From Candidatus Saccharimonadota bacterium (lineage in GTDB: Bacteria > Patescibacteriota > Saccharimonadia > Saccharimonadales > Saccharimonadaceae), in assembly GCA_017510445.1 (NCBI GenBank), contig JAFWNF010000002.1, positions 52,294-116,293 on the forward strand: a stretch of DNA of 64,000 bases. The letters are read 5' to 3'. The position numbers and the translations under genes are program-made. Below, one piece after another: positions 24,802 to 33,716 of this stretch. Under the pieces are notes generated by a model that had not been told where the DNA came from, made no database searches, and worked only from the letters and a program-made list of their open reading frames with translations. How positions within the stretch are numbered: position 1 is the first letter of the stretch; each line of letters opens with the position of its first letter.

Positions 24802-26346
24802 GTGAAAATCATTGGACTCGATGTCGGCACCAAACGTATTGGTGTCGCGCGTGCCGATTCTTCTGTCAAAATCGCCATACCACAAGTTACAATTGAAGTG
24901 GACGGTACAGAATTTGAGCAAATAAAGCGAATCGCTCGTATCCAAGGCGCAAGTTTCTTCGTTATTGGGCTCCCACGTAACCTACAAGGCGAAGAAACTG
25001 CCCAAAGCCGTTATAGTCGTGAATTTGCGAAAAAACTCAAGAAAGAGCTAAAAGAAGCTAAAGTCGCATTCCAAGATGAGTCTCTGACTTCTATTGAGGC
25101 CGAAAATAATCTTAAGAATCGCAAAAAACCAATAAAAAAAGGCGATATTGATACAGAAGCTGCGACTTTAATCCTTCAAGATTTTTTAGAAAATTTTAAA
25201 GAAAATGATAATTTTTTAGAAGAAGAGAGTAAAATAGACAACATGGAATCAGATAAAAAAAAACCTAAACGCAAACACGCAACCCTAACAATTCTTATAA
25301 TATTTTTTATCGCTGGTTTATTTGGTGTCTTGATAATGTTTATGTATAACGGCTCTCTTACGGCCGTTGCTCAGTCGGACTGCGATAACCCGTCTTTTGT
25401 AGAGAATGAAGCATGCAAAATACAGGAAATCGTTATAGAGAACGGGATGTCGACTTCCGATATTGCGTCGGCTCTAAAAGAAAAAGAGCTTATTCAGAAC
25501 CCGCTCACTTTCCAAATCTATACGAAAATTAATGATTATTCTGACAAATTACAGGCTGGCATATATGGTTTCAACAAAACAATGTCCGTCCAGAAAATTA
25601 TTTCCATGATGGTGAACGGAGAGGTGATTGATGATTCTGTATATATAACCACATTGCCAGGCGGAACTTTGGCTGATTTTAAAGCGATTCTAATGAAAAA
25701 TGGTTTTTCTAGCACGGAGATAGACGAAGGTTTTCTTGCCGTCCAAAGCCATCCTGTTCTAGCTACGAAGCCACCTGAAGCTTCTCTAGAAGGGTATATT
25801 TTTGGCGAAACAATTGAATTTGATAAAGATGCAACAGTTGAAGAGATTACTTCTGCTTTTCTTGATGAACTTTACGATTTCGTTATGAAAAACAATCTTG
25901 AGGAGAAATTCGCTGAACGTGGATTAAGTTTGCATGATGGTGTAATTTTGGCGTCAATTATTCAAAAAGAGTCTCACGCTCAAGACATGAAGAACGTAGC
26001 TAGCGTTTTTTATAATAGGCTTAACGCGGGAATGAATCTCGGAAGTGACGTGACTGCTTCTTATGCAGTTGATCTTGTCGACCCAGGTAGAGATGTGTAT
26101 TCCGATAATGCATCCGTGCTTGCAATTGATTCTTGCTACAACACTAGAGTAAACGCTGGTCTACCTTGCGGGCCAATTTCAAACCCAGGGATAGATGCCC
26201 TTTTAGCCGTTGCTGAGCCAACCGATACCCCTTATCTTTACTTCTTGACAGGAGACGATGGTTTGATGTATTATGGTATTACAGAGTCTGACCATCAGTC
26301 AAACATTTCTGCCCACTGTCAGGAACTCTGTAATATTCAATTATGA
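24802..26346 (+). CDS. RuvX (YqgF) fused in frame to MltG endolytic transglycosylase
   Basis: 514 codons from GTG 24802 (RBS AAGGA, 1 base after the upstream stop). Residues 1-137 are YqgF/RuvX: IIGLDVGTKRIGVA, IGLPRNLQGEE, FQDESLTSIEA and DTEAATLILQDFL. After an acidic linker come a basic stretch, a transmembrane helix (about 165-188) and the YceG/MltG domain with GMSTSDIASAL, LEGYIFGETIEF, catalytic Glu in ASIIQKES, NPGIDALLA and YFLTGDDG. An internal ATG at 25243 is preceded by TAAAAT-7 bases-ATG and begins MESDKKKPKRK, so MltG may also be made alone. Confidence 0.85.
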   Translation: MKIIGLDVGTKRIGVARADSSVKIAIPQVTIEVDGTEFEQIKRIARIQGASFFVIGLPRNLQGEETAQSRYSREFAKKLKKELKEAKVAFQDESLTSIEAENNLKNRKKPIKKGDIDTEAATLILQDFLENFKENDNFLEEESKIDNMESDKKKPKRKHATLTILIIFFIAGLFGVLIMFMYNGSLTAVAQSDCDNPSFVENEACKIQEIVIENGMSTSDIASALKEKELIQNPLTFQIYTKINDYSDKLQAGIYGFNKTMSVQKIISMMVNGEVIDDSVYITTLPGGTLADFKAILMKNGFSSTEIDEGFLAVQSHPVLATKPPEASLEGYIFGETIEFDKDATVEEITSAFLDELYDFVMKNNLEEKFAERGLSLHDGVILASIIQKESHAQDMKNVASVFYNRLNAGMNLGSDVTASYAVDLVDPGRDVYSDNASVLAIDSCYNTRVNAGLPCGPISNPGIDALLAVAEPTDTPYLYFLTGDDGLMYYGITESDHQSNISAHCQELCNIQL

Positions 26347-27461
26347 CGAAAAAAACTCAAAATTCTACAAAAAATTCCTTTTTTAGGTCTTTTTTGCCAT
26401 ATTTCCTTACTCTAATTGTGATTGTAGGGGCAGTTTTTGTTAGTTCTAAAAATAAATCTCTTATCAGCGATAGTTCATTGAGTCTTGAATCGCTTGCCAA
26501 CAATAATTTTGATACTGTAACAACCGATCAGTTATCTGAATTTTATGTAGTCGCATCTCTATCCGATTCTATGAACCTTGCCTCTACTGACGCAGTGTCG
26601 TCAAATTATGTCCGAGTTAAAGTTATGGATGAGGCTGGTCAAAGCTCAACTACTAAGCTTGAGAAAAAAGTTGTTACAGATACGTCGCATCTAAATCGCT
26701 GTGGTGTAAATTCCTACCCTGTTGCAAACGGCGATTCTATGGACTCTATCGCTGAGAAATTCAAAGTCACCACAGATCAGATTCGATGGAGTAACGGTCT
26801 AAAAACCACAGACGTTTCTGTCGGCCAAACCTTGCTTATACCGGGTACGTCAGGTATCGTATACAAGGTCAAAACAGGTGATAGTGTAGATTCACTTGCT
26901 TCGAAATACGGTTCAAATGCTGAGAAGATTATCGCTTGTAATGATCTAGAAAAGGATGCTACGTTGGCTGAAGGAACACAAATCGTTCTCCCTGATGGCT
27001 CTCTCCCCGAAACGGAGCGTCCTGAATATGTTGCGCCAGTTGTATATACTTACTCTTATTCATATATTGGTAATACTTCCGAGCGAAAAAACCTTAGAGT
27101 AATTCAGTCTGGATTCGGCTCATATGGCGGTTACGGATGGGGGCAGTGTACTAGTTATGCTTACTGGTATCGTTCTGTTAGTGGTCAATCACCACTAAGG
27201 GCCATTCCATCTAGCTGGGGCAATGCTAGAACCTGGGCTTCGTATGCTTCGAGCGCCGGATATGTCGTCAATCATACACCAGAAGTAGGTGCTGTATTCC
27301 AAACAACATCAGGATACTATGGACATGTCGGCGTCGTTGTAGGTATTAATGCCGATGGTTCAATTGTCGTTCGTGAGGCAAACTATCTATATATGACAGG
27401 ACGTATTTCTGAATCCACAATTCCAGCATCAAGCGTTGGCAATTTCAACTATATTCATTAG
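26343..27461 (+). CDS. LysM-CHAP peptidoglycan hydrolase
   Basis: 372 residues. Signal-anchor helix at about 15-34, Ser/Asp-rich spacer, two LysM repeats (about 120-167 and 171-217, with GDSMDSIAEKF and GDSVDSLASKY), and a C-terminal CHAP domain with catalytic Cys in WGQCTSYAYWY and His in GYYGHVGVVVGI. Expected to bind and cleave peptidoglycan at the outer face of the membrane. Its ATG overlaps the mltG stop (ATGA), so a transglycosylase and an amidase/endopeptidase are coupled. In an epibiont this could serve its own growth or act on the host wall. Confidence 0.92.
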   Translation: MTKKTQNSTKNSFFRSFLPYFLTLIVIVGAVFVSSKNKSLISDSSLSLESLANNNFDTVTTDQLSEFYVVASLSDSMNLASTDAVSSNYVRVKVMDEAGQSSTTKLEKKVVTDTSHLNRCGVNSYPVANGDSMDSIAEKFKVTTDQIRWSNGLKTTDVSVGQTLLIPGTSGIVYKVKTGDSVDSLASKYGSNAEKIIACNDLEKDATLAEGTQIVLPDGSLPETERPEYVAPVVYTYSYSYIGNTSERKNLRVIQSGFGSYGGYGWGQCTSYAYWYRSVSGQSPLRAIPSSWGNARTWASYASSAGYVVNHTPEVGAVFQTTSGYYGHVGVVVGINADGSIVVREANYLYMTGRISESTIPASSVGNFNYIH

Positions 27462-27495
27462 TTGAATTCCCCTGAAAAAATGATATAATATAGAT

Positions 27496-28782
27496 ATGCA
27501 ATTTGTCGATAAAGTAAAAGTTAGCTTAAAAGCCGGGAAAGGCGGTGATGGTGCTGTTTCGTTTCGTCACGAAATCTATATTCCTAAAGGTGGACCAGAT
27601 GGCGGTGATGGCGGAAAAGGCGGTTCGATTATTTTTCGTGCCGACAAAGATACCGGTTCGCTTTTAGATCTCCGTTTTACGCCAGAATTAAAGGCCGAAG
27701 ATGGAAAAAATGGCTCAGGTACTCGTTCCGCTGGTCGTAGTGGCAAAGATTTGATTATCGAAGTACCAATCGGCACAATTTGTAAAAAAGATGGCAAAAT
27801 CGTTGCTGATTTGACAAAAGACGGGGAAGAAGCTGTTGTAGCTAAGGGTGGCGACGGCGGTTTCGGCAATGCTCATTTTAAATCAAGCGTACGCCAAACC
27901 CCAATGATTGCCGAAGTTGGTGAGCCCGGGGAAGAGTATGAGGCGGAAGTTGAATTAAAGCTTCTCGCCGATGTTGGACTTGTTGGTCTTCCGAATGCCG
28001 GAAAATCCACTTTTCTCTCTGTTGTATCGAATGCAAAACCTGAAATTGCTGACTACCCCTTCACGACAATCGTCCCAAACCTAGGTGTCGCTACGATTGA
28101 CAAAAAAGACATTCTTATCGCTGATATTCCGGGCCTCATCGAAGGCGCATCCGAAGGTAAAGGACTCGGTCATGAATTTCTACGTCATGTTGACCGTACA
28201 TCTGTTCTGCTCCATCTTATTGATGCTTACGCTGAAGATGCTGGGGAAAGCTATAAAATTATTCGCAACGAACTCGATAAATATTCCGATTTAAAAGATC
28301 GTCCTGAAGTTGTTGCCTTAACAAAATGCGAAGGATTAGATGGCGAAATCATCGAAATGCAAAAAAACGCGATTTTAAGAGAAAACAAGAATGTAAAGAT
28401 TTTCATTATCTCTTCTTCAGCGCATCAAGGACTTGAGGAGCTTCTTCGCGAATTGAAAACCGTCGTTGAAGCCAAAAAGGCAAAAAATGAGGAATCAAAA
28501 GAAGCGATAAGCGAAGAAATCCCAACCATTTCTCTTAAAGCTTCAGATTATGAAGAATCATTTAATGTCGAACAAAGAGAAGACGGTGTATTTGTTGTGA
28601 AAGGCGAAAAGATAGAAAAGTTTGCTAGAAGAACGGATTTAGAGAACTACGCCTCTGTTAATCGTTTACGCGATATTATGAAAAAAATGGGTATTAGAGG
28701 GGAACTAACCTCAATGGGGGCAAAACCAGACTCGATTATCGAGATATCCGGAAAACAGTTTACTTTGGTCGAAGATTGGTAA
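27496..28782 (+). CDS. obg: Obg-family GTPase (ribosome assembly)
   Basis: 428 residues. Gly-rich Obg fold (GGDGGKGGSIIF, GKDLIIEVPIGT), GTPase domain with GLPNAGKSTFLSVV at about 168, DYPFTTIVPNLG, DIPGLIEGASEGKGLG, and a C-terminal OCT domain (VVKGEKIEKFARRTDLENYASVNRL, then GMRG-like MGIRGELTSMGAKPDSIIEISG). Needed for large-subunit maturation. TATAAT ends 6 bases before ATG. The copy-1 palindrome hairpin lies about 20 bases after the stop and may end transcription. Confidence 0.97.
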   Translation: MQFVDKVKVSLKAGKGGDGAVSFRHEIYIPKGGPDGGDGGKGGSIIFRADKDTGSLLDLRFTPELKAEDGKNGSGTRSAGRSGKDLIIEVPIGTICKKDGKIVADLTKDGEEAVVAKGGDGGFGNAHFKSSVRQTPMIAEVGEPGEEYEAEVELKLLADVGLVGLPNAGKSTFLSVVSNAKPEIADYPFTTIVPNLGVATIDKKDILIADIPGLIEGASEGKGLGHEFLRHVDRTSVLLHLIDAYAEDAGESYKIIRNELDKYSDLKDRPEVVALTKCEGLDGEIIEMQKNAILRENKNVKIFIISSSAHQGLEELLRELKTVVEAKKAKNEESKEAISEEIPTISLKASDYEESFNVEQREDGVFVVKGEKIEKFARRTDLENYASVNRLRDIMKKMGIRGELTSMGAKPDSIIEISGKQFTLVEDW

Positions 28783-28796
28783 GTTACCCCCGTTAG

Positions 28797-28826
28797 AAAA
28801 ATGTTGTAAAAATTACAACATTTTTT
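28797..28826. repeat. palindrome TGTTGTAAAAATTACAACA, copy 1
   Basis: The 19-base core lies at 28802-28820. Here the arms extend to 13 bp (AAAAATGTTGTAA / TTACAACATTTTT, loop AAA) and end in T, so this copy could act as an A/U-only terminator after obg. Confidence 0.8.
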
Positions 28827-28838
28827 GTTGTTTAATAC

Positions 28839-28867
28839 TTGACAAAACGCTTATTTTTTTCTAATAT
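28839..28867 (+). promoter_or_regulatory. promoter of the small RNA
   Basis: TTGACA, 17 bases, TAATAT. Consensus-grade and free-standing, 57 bases after the obg stop. No open frame with an RBS follows; a structured RNA and terminator do. Confidence 0.8.
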
Positions 28868-28873
28868 AAACAT

Positions 28874-29012
28874 AAGCTGATACGCTTCACAGGGTTCCAC
28901 TGACAAGTTAGTGGAGTGTGGAGACTTTAAAAACAAACAGCGGATTAAAACAAACCAATGTGCCCTAGGGTGGGCGCGCATCAGCAAAAAATCGGCCTCT
29001 CGGCCGATTTTT
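28874..29012 (+). ncRNA. unassigned small structured RNA, about 139 nt
   Basis: Transcript inferred from promoter at 28839 to the terminator AAAATCGGCC-TCTC-GGCCGATTTTT at 28987-29012. Predicted fold: closing stem GCTGATACGC (28876-28885) with GCGCATCAGC (28976-28985), one A-C mismatch. Inside are hairpin 1, CTTCACA/TGTGGAG continued by TCCACT/AGTGGA, an A-rich unpaired linker of about 35 bases, and hairpin 2, GTGCCC/GGGCGC. This gives a three-way junction. It lacks SRP RNA, RNase P, tmRNA or tRNA hallmarks. A diverged 6S RNA is possible by size but the open-bubble shape is not evident. Confidence 0.7.
28987..29012. terminator. bidirectional terminator between small RNA and C39-like gene
   Basis: Stem ATCGGCC/GGCCGAT extended by A/T pairs with loop TCTC. 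A-run on one side and T-run on the other let it serve the small RNA on + and the uvrB operon on -. Confidence 0.9.
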
Positions 29013-29021
29013 AAGTTACGT

Positions 29022-29597
29022 TCAATGCTTGTTGAATAAAACACATTCTCGTTTTTCGATTGGCCCGAGAGCAAAGTCCTTATGCGATTCGGAGAAAAAG
29101 CGCTTCATTGAGACGACACGATTATAGGAAAACGGCTTATTAAAAACCATTCTTACATCTCGGTCATTGCGATAGTGATCTTTTCTCATATAGTATGGGT
29201 CAAAGATATAAACCTTTTTCTTTGTTATTTTTGTCACGATAATATAATGTTCGACTTCTTGCCATAATCTCACTAGAACTACCCCTTTTTGCTCTAGGCA
29301 TTTTGCGATTTTTTCTCTAGTTACATCTTCACTTTCTAACATCTCGCAGACAAGATTAAATCTATGCTCCGAAGAGAAATCATTCAGCCACTCAGTGATT
29401 TTTTCGACGGCTCGTTCACTCGTTCCGCCGTTGCCTTGATTTCCGCTTTTGTCGGAACGATCCAGCGCATATCTATAGATCTTTTTGACTAGAATTGCCG
29501 GAATCTCTTCTCTGTCAAAGAGAAAGCTCAAGCAATTCAGCAGTGATACTGCACCGCAATCAAATTCGGTAATTTGGAACCTTAACGGAATTTTCAT
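29022..29597 (-). CDS. stand-alone C39-like papain-fold cysteine protease
   Basis: 191 residues. N-terminal [16 protein letters not shown] (Cys14) matches the C39 peptidase start; EHYIIVTKI (His117) and YIFDP (Asp133) supply the other catalytic residues. There is no ABC transporter fused or adjacent, no membrane helix and no signal peptide, so it is not a standard bacteriocin exporter. Its ATG overlaps the uvrB stop, so it is translated as the second cistron of uvrB. Substrate unknown. A related non-peptidase C39-like role is possible. Confidence 0.7.
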   Translation of the reverse strand: MKIPLRFQITEFDCGAVSLLNCLSFLFDREEIPAILVKKIYRYALDRSDKSGNQGNGGTSERAVEKITEWLNDFSSEHRFNLVCEMLESEDVTREKIAKCLEQKGVVLVRLWQEVEHYIIVTKITKKKVYIFDPYYMRKDHYRNDRDVRMVFNKPFSYNRVVSMKRFFSESHKDFALGPIEKRECVLFNKH

Positions 29598-31588
29598 TTT
29601 GTTTCCTTTTTTATCCTTTCAATTTCATCGCGAATCGCGGCGGCTTTTTCAAATTCAAGATTTGCGGCTGCAAGTTGCATCTCTGACGAGAGCTGTTTAA
29701 TAAGATTTGGAATCTCTTCTTTTGGAACCTTTTTGAGATTTAGCTTTGATACTTTTTCTTTTTCTGGGATAATCGCCCGAAGGCCCATCGAAATTTCCTT
29801 AGCGACTGATTTCGGCGTGATATGATGCTTTTCATTGTATTCTTGCTGAATTTCGCGACGACGGTTTGTCTCAGAAATCGCTTTTTCCATCGACTCAGTA
29901 ATAAAATCCGCATACATAATTACTCGTCCCTCGACATGTCTTGCTGCGCGACCAATTGTCTGAATTAAAGCGGATTCTGAACGAAGAAACCCCTCTTTAT
30001 CTGCATCTAAAATTGCAACAAGCGATACTTCGGGAAGATCAAGGCCCTCGCGCAGTAGGTTGATCCCGACTAAAACATCATAAACCCCTGACCTTAGATC
30101 ACGGATAATATCTCCGCGCTCAAGTGTGTCAACATCTGAATGAATATAGGCAGTTTTTACCCCACGCTCCTTTAAGTGATCTGTCAGATCTTCTGCCATT
30201 CTTTTAGTGAGTGTGGTCACCAGAGTCCTTTGGCCTTTCGCAATTCGCTTATCAATCTCTTCCATCAAGTTATCAATCTGCCCTTCCGTTTTTCGTACTT
30301 CAATTTCTGGATCAAGTAGTCCGGTCGGGCGGATAACTTGCTCTGCTGGCTCTGGCGAATGTGACAACTCATAATCTCCAGGCGTAGCGGAAACATAAAT
30401 GGCGTGCTTGATATGTTTATTAAATTCGTTAAACGTTAAAGGCCGATTATCTAGCGCGCTTGGAAGACGAAATCCATATTCGACCAAGGTTTCTTTTCTT
30501 GAATGATCGCCGTTATACATTCCGCGCACCTGTGGCAAAGTCATGTGCGATTCGTCAACAAGAAGCAGGAAGTCTTCAGGGAAGAAGTCGAGAAGCGTAG
30601 AAGGTGGCTCGCCCGCCTTTCTTCCTTCGAGATGACGAGAATAGTTTTCGATTCCTTTAACAAAACCCGTTTCTCTAAGCATTTCGAGATCATATTTTGT
30701 CCTTTGAGATAAACGCTGAGCCTCAAGAAACTTATTTTCTTTTTCAAAATACGAAAGACGTTCTTTAAATTCTTTCTCGATTTTTCCCAGAGCTCGTTCA
30801 AGGTCCTCTTTCGGCGTCGCGTAATGAGTATTAGGAAAAATATGTAAAAACTCCGGCTTTTCTCTTACCTCTGCCGTTAGTGGGTCGATTATCTTTACGA
30901 CTTCCAAATTATCGAAACCAAATTCAAAACGATAGGCCCATTCGCCACTTGCTGGGAATAAATCAATCGTATCGCCCATTACTCGGAAATTTCCTCTTTC
31001 GAAAGCAATGTCGTTACGATGATACTGAATGTCTACTAATTCTCGCATAAAATCACTTTGGAGAATTGGTTTTTTATCACCCAACTTTACCCAAACACCA
31101 TTTTTATGCTTCAAAGGAATTGACATTTCTGTATAGTGCGCTGGCGAACCAATGCCGTAAATACAAGAAACCGACGCAACGACAATCACATCCGATCGAG
31201 TCAAAAGCGCCTCTGTTGCACCATGTCTCAAGCGGTCAATTTCATCATTTATCATCGAATCCTTTTCGATATAAGTGTCTGTCGAAGCAATATATGCTTC
31301 AGGCTGATAATAATCAAAGTAGGAAACAAAATAATGCACTTCATTTTTTGGGAAGAATTCCCTAAATTCGGAATAAAGCTGAGCTGCGAGAGTTTTATTA
31401 TGGGCAAGAACCAAAGTTGGTTTTTGGAAATTTTGGATTAAATTCGCCATCGTAAAGGTCTTTCCTGAACCAGTAACGCCAAGCAAGGTCTGTTCACGAA
31501 CACCCTTTTTCAATCCGTCAAAAAGAACGCGGATTGCTTCAGGCTGGTCTCCAGTAGGCTGATATTTGCTTTTCAGCTCAAAATTCAT
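29594..31588 (-). CDS. uvrB: excinuclease ABC subunit B
   Basis: 664 residues. Helicase-like damage-verification subunit of nucleotide excision repair. Walker [11 protein letters not shown], beta-hairpin region [12 protein letters not shown] box ([10 protein letters not shown]), motif [11 protein letters not shown], and a C-terminal UVR domain ([23 protein letters not shown]) for UvrC contact. Minus-strand TATAAT is followed by ATGCTT and then ATG; the ATG 6 bases after the hexamer (31588) suits a leaderless start better than 31594. Divergent from gatC across about 50 bases. Downstream cistron is a C39-like protease. Confidence 0.97.
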   Translation of the reverse strand: MNFELKSKYQPTGDQPEAIRVLFDGLKKGVREQTLLGVTGSGKTFTMANLIQNFQKPTLVLAHNKTLAAQLYSEFREFFPKNEVHYFVSYFDYYQPEAYIASTDTYIEKDSMINDEIDRLRHGATEALLTRSDVIVVASVSCIYGIGSPAHYTEMSIPLKHKNGVWVKLGDKKPILQSDFMRELVDIQYHRNDIAFERGNFRVMGDTIDLFPASGEWAYRFEFGFDNLEVVKIIDPLTAEVREKPEFLHIFPNTHYATPKEDLERALGKIEKEFKERLSYFEKENKFLEAQRLSQRTKYDLEMLRETGFVKGIENYSRHLEGRKAGEPPSTLLDFFPEDFLLLVDESHMTLPQVRGMYNGDHSRKETLVEYGFRLPSALDNRPLTFNEFNKHIKHAIYVSATPGDYELSHSPEPAEQVIRPTGLLDPEIEVRKTEGQIDNLMEEIDKRIAKGQRTLVTTLTKRMAEDLTDHLKERGVKTAYIHSDVDTLERGDIIRDLRSGVYDVLVGINLLREGLDLPEVSLVAILDADKEGFLRSESALIQTIGRAARHVEGRVIMYADFITESMEKAISETNRRREIQQEYNEKHHITPKSVAKEISMGLRAIIPEKEKVSKLNLKKVPKEEIPNLIKQLSSEMQLAAANLEFEKAAAIRDEIERIKKETK

Positions 31589-31638
31589 AAGCATATTATA
31601 GCATACAAAAAAATCGAAGTTGTGGTATAATATTCAGG

Positions 31639-31926
31639 ATGAAAACCACTCGCGAGGAAATTAAACACTTAGCTCAGCTCTCTAATTTTTCTGTTACAGA
31701 AGAAGAGGCCGAAGGGCTCACTAAAGATATCGACAACATTCTCAAATACATATCAAAGATTGAAGAGCTTGATACGAAAGACGTTAAGCCAACTTTTCAG
31801 TGTATCGAAATGCAAAACGTCTGGCGACCTGACGAAATTCTTCCCCAAGACGCCAACAGAGAAGAGCTTCTCGCTTTAACCAAAGAAGAAAAAGATAACC
31901 AAATTAAAGTACCAAAGGTTTTATAG
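31639..31926 (+). CDS. gatC: Asp-tRNA(Asn)/Glu-tRNA(Gln) amidotransferase subunit C
   Basis: 95 residues, usual length. Small subunit that wraps GatA and GatB in the GatCAB amidotransferase. Start ITREEIKHLAQLSNFSVTEEEAEGL-like and core DIDNILKYISKIEELDTKDVKPTF are typical, ending WRPDEILP. TATAAT ends 7 bases before the ATG. First gene of gatC-gatA-HEPN-like-gatB; the stop abuts the gatA ATG. Confidence 0.95.
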   Translation: MKTTREEIKHLAQLSNFSVTEEEAEGLTKDIDNILKYISKIEELDTKDVKPTFQCIEMQNVWRPDEILPQDANREELLALTKEEKDNQIKVPKVL

Positions 31927-33297
31927 ATGAAAATTGCAACGAAAGACAACCCTGCTCTAAAAATGGTCCAAGAATCTCTTGAAAAGGCCAAATGTTGTAA
32001 AAATTACAACATTTTTGTCTCTCTGTTTGAAAAAGAGGCTCTAGAGAAAGCAAAAGAGATTGATGAGAAGATTAAAAATGGCGAAAAAGTTGGCCGTCTT
32101 GCAGGTGTTCCTTATGCACTCAAAGACAATTACCTTACTAAAATTGGCACCACCACTGCTTCGGCCCATATCCTCGAACCTTTTGAAGCTCCACTCGATG
32201 CGACTATCGTTAAACAACTCGAAGCAGAAGGTGCGATTTTAATCGGGAAAGTCAACCTTGATTCCTTTGCTCACGGTGGTTCAACTGAAAACTCTTATTT
32301 TGGCCCAACTTTGAACTCAAAGGACCAGACTCGCGTTGCTGGTGGTTCGTCTGGCGGTTCTGCTGTTGTTGTTGCGCTTGATATTGTCCAGTTCGCAACC
32401 GGCTCTGATACTGGTGGCTCAATTCGCCAACCTGCTTCTTTCAACGGTGTTTTTGGTCTGAAACCGACTTATGGCGCAACTAGCCGTTATGGCGTTGTTG
32501 CTATGGCTTCCTCGCTAGATTGTATGGGCTTTTTCACTAAAACTGCTGATGATCTAAATCTTCTCATGGAAATTTGCGCTAAAAACGATCCGAAGGATCT
32601 GACCTCGCTCCCTGATTTTTATGACGGAGCCGCCTCTAAAGTGAAAAAAGTTGGCATCATCAAGAATTTTGACAATGATTCCGTTAATCTCGACGTTCGT
32701 AAAGCCGTTAAATCTGCAACAGAAACTTTGAAAAAGAAAGGCTATGAAATCGTTGAACTTGAAATGCCAGTTGTCGAAAACTATGCTCTCGCAGTTTACT
32801 ACGTTATCCAGCCAGCCGAAGTGGCCAGTAATCTTTCTCGCTATGATGGAATTCGTTACGGTTTTCGCTCGAAAAATTCAGAACGCCTAGACGATTTGTT
32901 TAGTAACACGCGCGATGAAGGTTTTATGAAAGAAAACAAGCGCCGTATTATGATTGGCAACTTCGTTCTATCTAGTGGTTCTTATGATGCTTATTTCCTT
33001 AAAGCCGCAAAGGCTCGCACGATGATTATTAAAGAATATGAAGATGCCTTCAAAAAATGTGATGTAATTATGACACCCGTTGCTCCGAACCCTGCCTTTA
33101 AACTCGGCGAAAAAGTTAATGATCCAGTTGCGATGTATCTTGAAGACATTATGACCGTTCCAGTTAATTTGGCCGGGCTTCCAGGTTTATCTGTGCCATT
33201 TTCCGAATCAAAAGAAGGCCTCCCAATCGGTATTCAGCTTATCGGTCCTCGTCGTAGCGACAAAACATTAATTGAATTTTCAAAGGAGCTAAACTAA
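31927..33297 (+). CDS. gatA: glutamyl-tRNA(Gln) amidotransferase subunit A
   Basis: 456 residues, amidase-signature enzyme that frees ammonia from glutamine. Catalytic Lys in GVPYALKDN, the Ser-rich stretch GGSSGGSAVVVAL, and the nucleophile region GSDTGGSIRQPASFNG are intact. Near the N-terminus residues about 23-28 (CCKNYN) are encoded by a copy of the palindrome TGTTGTAAAAATTACAACA, which also occurs in three intergenic sites. Reading frame and length remain normal. The stop overlaps the next ATG. Confidence 0.97.
   Translation: MKIATKDNPALKMVQESLEKAKCCKNYNIFVSLFEKEALEKAKEIDEKIKNGEKVGRLAGVPYALKDNYLTKIGTTTASAHILEPFEAPLDATIVKQLEAEGAILIGKVNLDSFAHGGSTENSYFGPTLNSKDQTRVAGGSSGGSAVVVALDIVQFATGSDTGGSIRQPASFNGVFGLKPTYGATSRYGVVAMASSLDCMGFFTKTADDLNLLMEICAKNDPKDLTSLPDFYDGAASKVKKVGIIKNFDNDSVNLDVRKAVKSATETLKKKGYEIVELEMPVVENYALAVYYVIQPAEVASNLSRYDGIRYGFRSKNSERLDDLFSNTRDEGFMKENKRRIMIGNFVLSSGSYDAYFLKAAKARTMIIKEYEDAFKKCDVIMTPVAPNPAFKLGEKVNDPVAMYLEDIMTVPVNLAGLPGLSVPFSESKEGLPIGIQLIGPRRSDKTLIEFSKELN
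31993..32011. repeat. palindrome TGTTGTAAAAATTACAACA, copy 2 inside gatA
   Basis: Exact 19-base copy within the gatA coding sequence, read as C-C-K-N-Y-N. It is in the N-terminal helical region, outside the catalytic motifs. Confidence 0.9.
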
Positions 33298-33716
33298 TGG
33301 ATTTTTCAGTAGTAATTTTTGCTATCGCCGTCGTGATTGTTGGTGCACTCGTTTTTATTGCTATTCTTCTTACTAACAAAAAAGCTTACTCGTTCAACAA
33401 AGAAGATTACCAATCCGACTTTTTGTTGATTGAGAATAAACTCGCAAAAGATAACCCGATGAGTTATAACGTCGTTGTTGTTGAAGCTGATAAACTACTC
33501 GACAAAGCACTCTGTGAAATGGGCGTTCAGGGAAAAACAATGGGTGACCGCTTGAAGCGCTCTAGCGAAAGATTTTCTCAGCTCAACTCTGTTTGGTATG
33601 CCCATAAACTACGCAATCAAATTGCCCATGAACATGGCTTTAAACTTGAATACAACCAATCCCGTCATGCTCTCGAAACTTATAAACAAGCCTTAAAAGA
33701 CCTAGGAGCTATCTAA
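33297..33716 (+). CDS. membrane-anchored protein with HEPN-like motif, in the gat operon
   Basis: 139 residues. N-terminal membrane anchor (about 3-26), short linker, then an all-helical domain. The helix HKLRNQIAHEHGF carries R106-x4-H111, the RNQxAH form typical of HEPN proteins, many of which are ribonucleases. It overlaps gatA by one base and its stop overlaps the gatB ATG, so translation is coupled to GatCAB. I recall similar proteins in the same place in other Saccharibacteria. Whether it cuts RNA or is only a structural HEPN fold is open. Confidence 0.7.
   Translation: MDFSVVIFAIAVVIVGALVFIAILLTNKKAYSFNKEDYQSDFLLIENKLAKDNPMSYNVVVVEADKLLDKALCEMGVQGKTMGDRLKRSSERFSQLNSVWYAHKLRNQIAHEHGFKLEYNQSRHALETYKQALKDLGAI

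Noticed and set aside
28958-29014. 18-codon frame at the 3' end of the small RNA
   Set aside because: It has no RBS and runs through the terminator hairpin, so it would be a chance frame.
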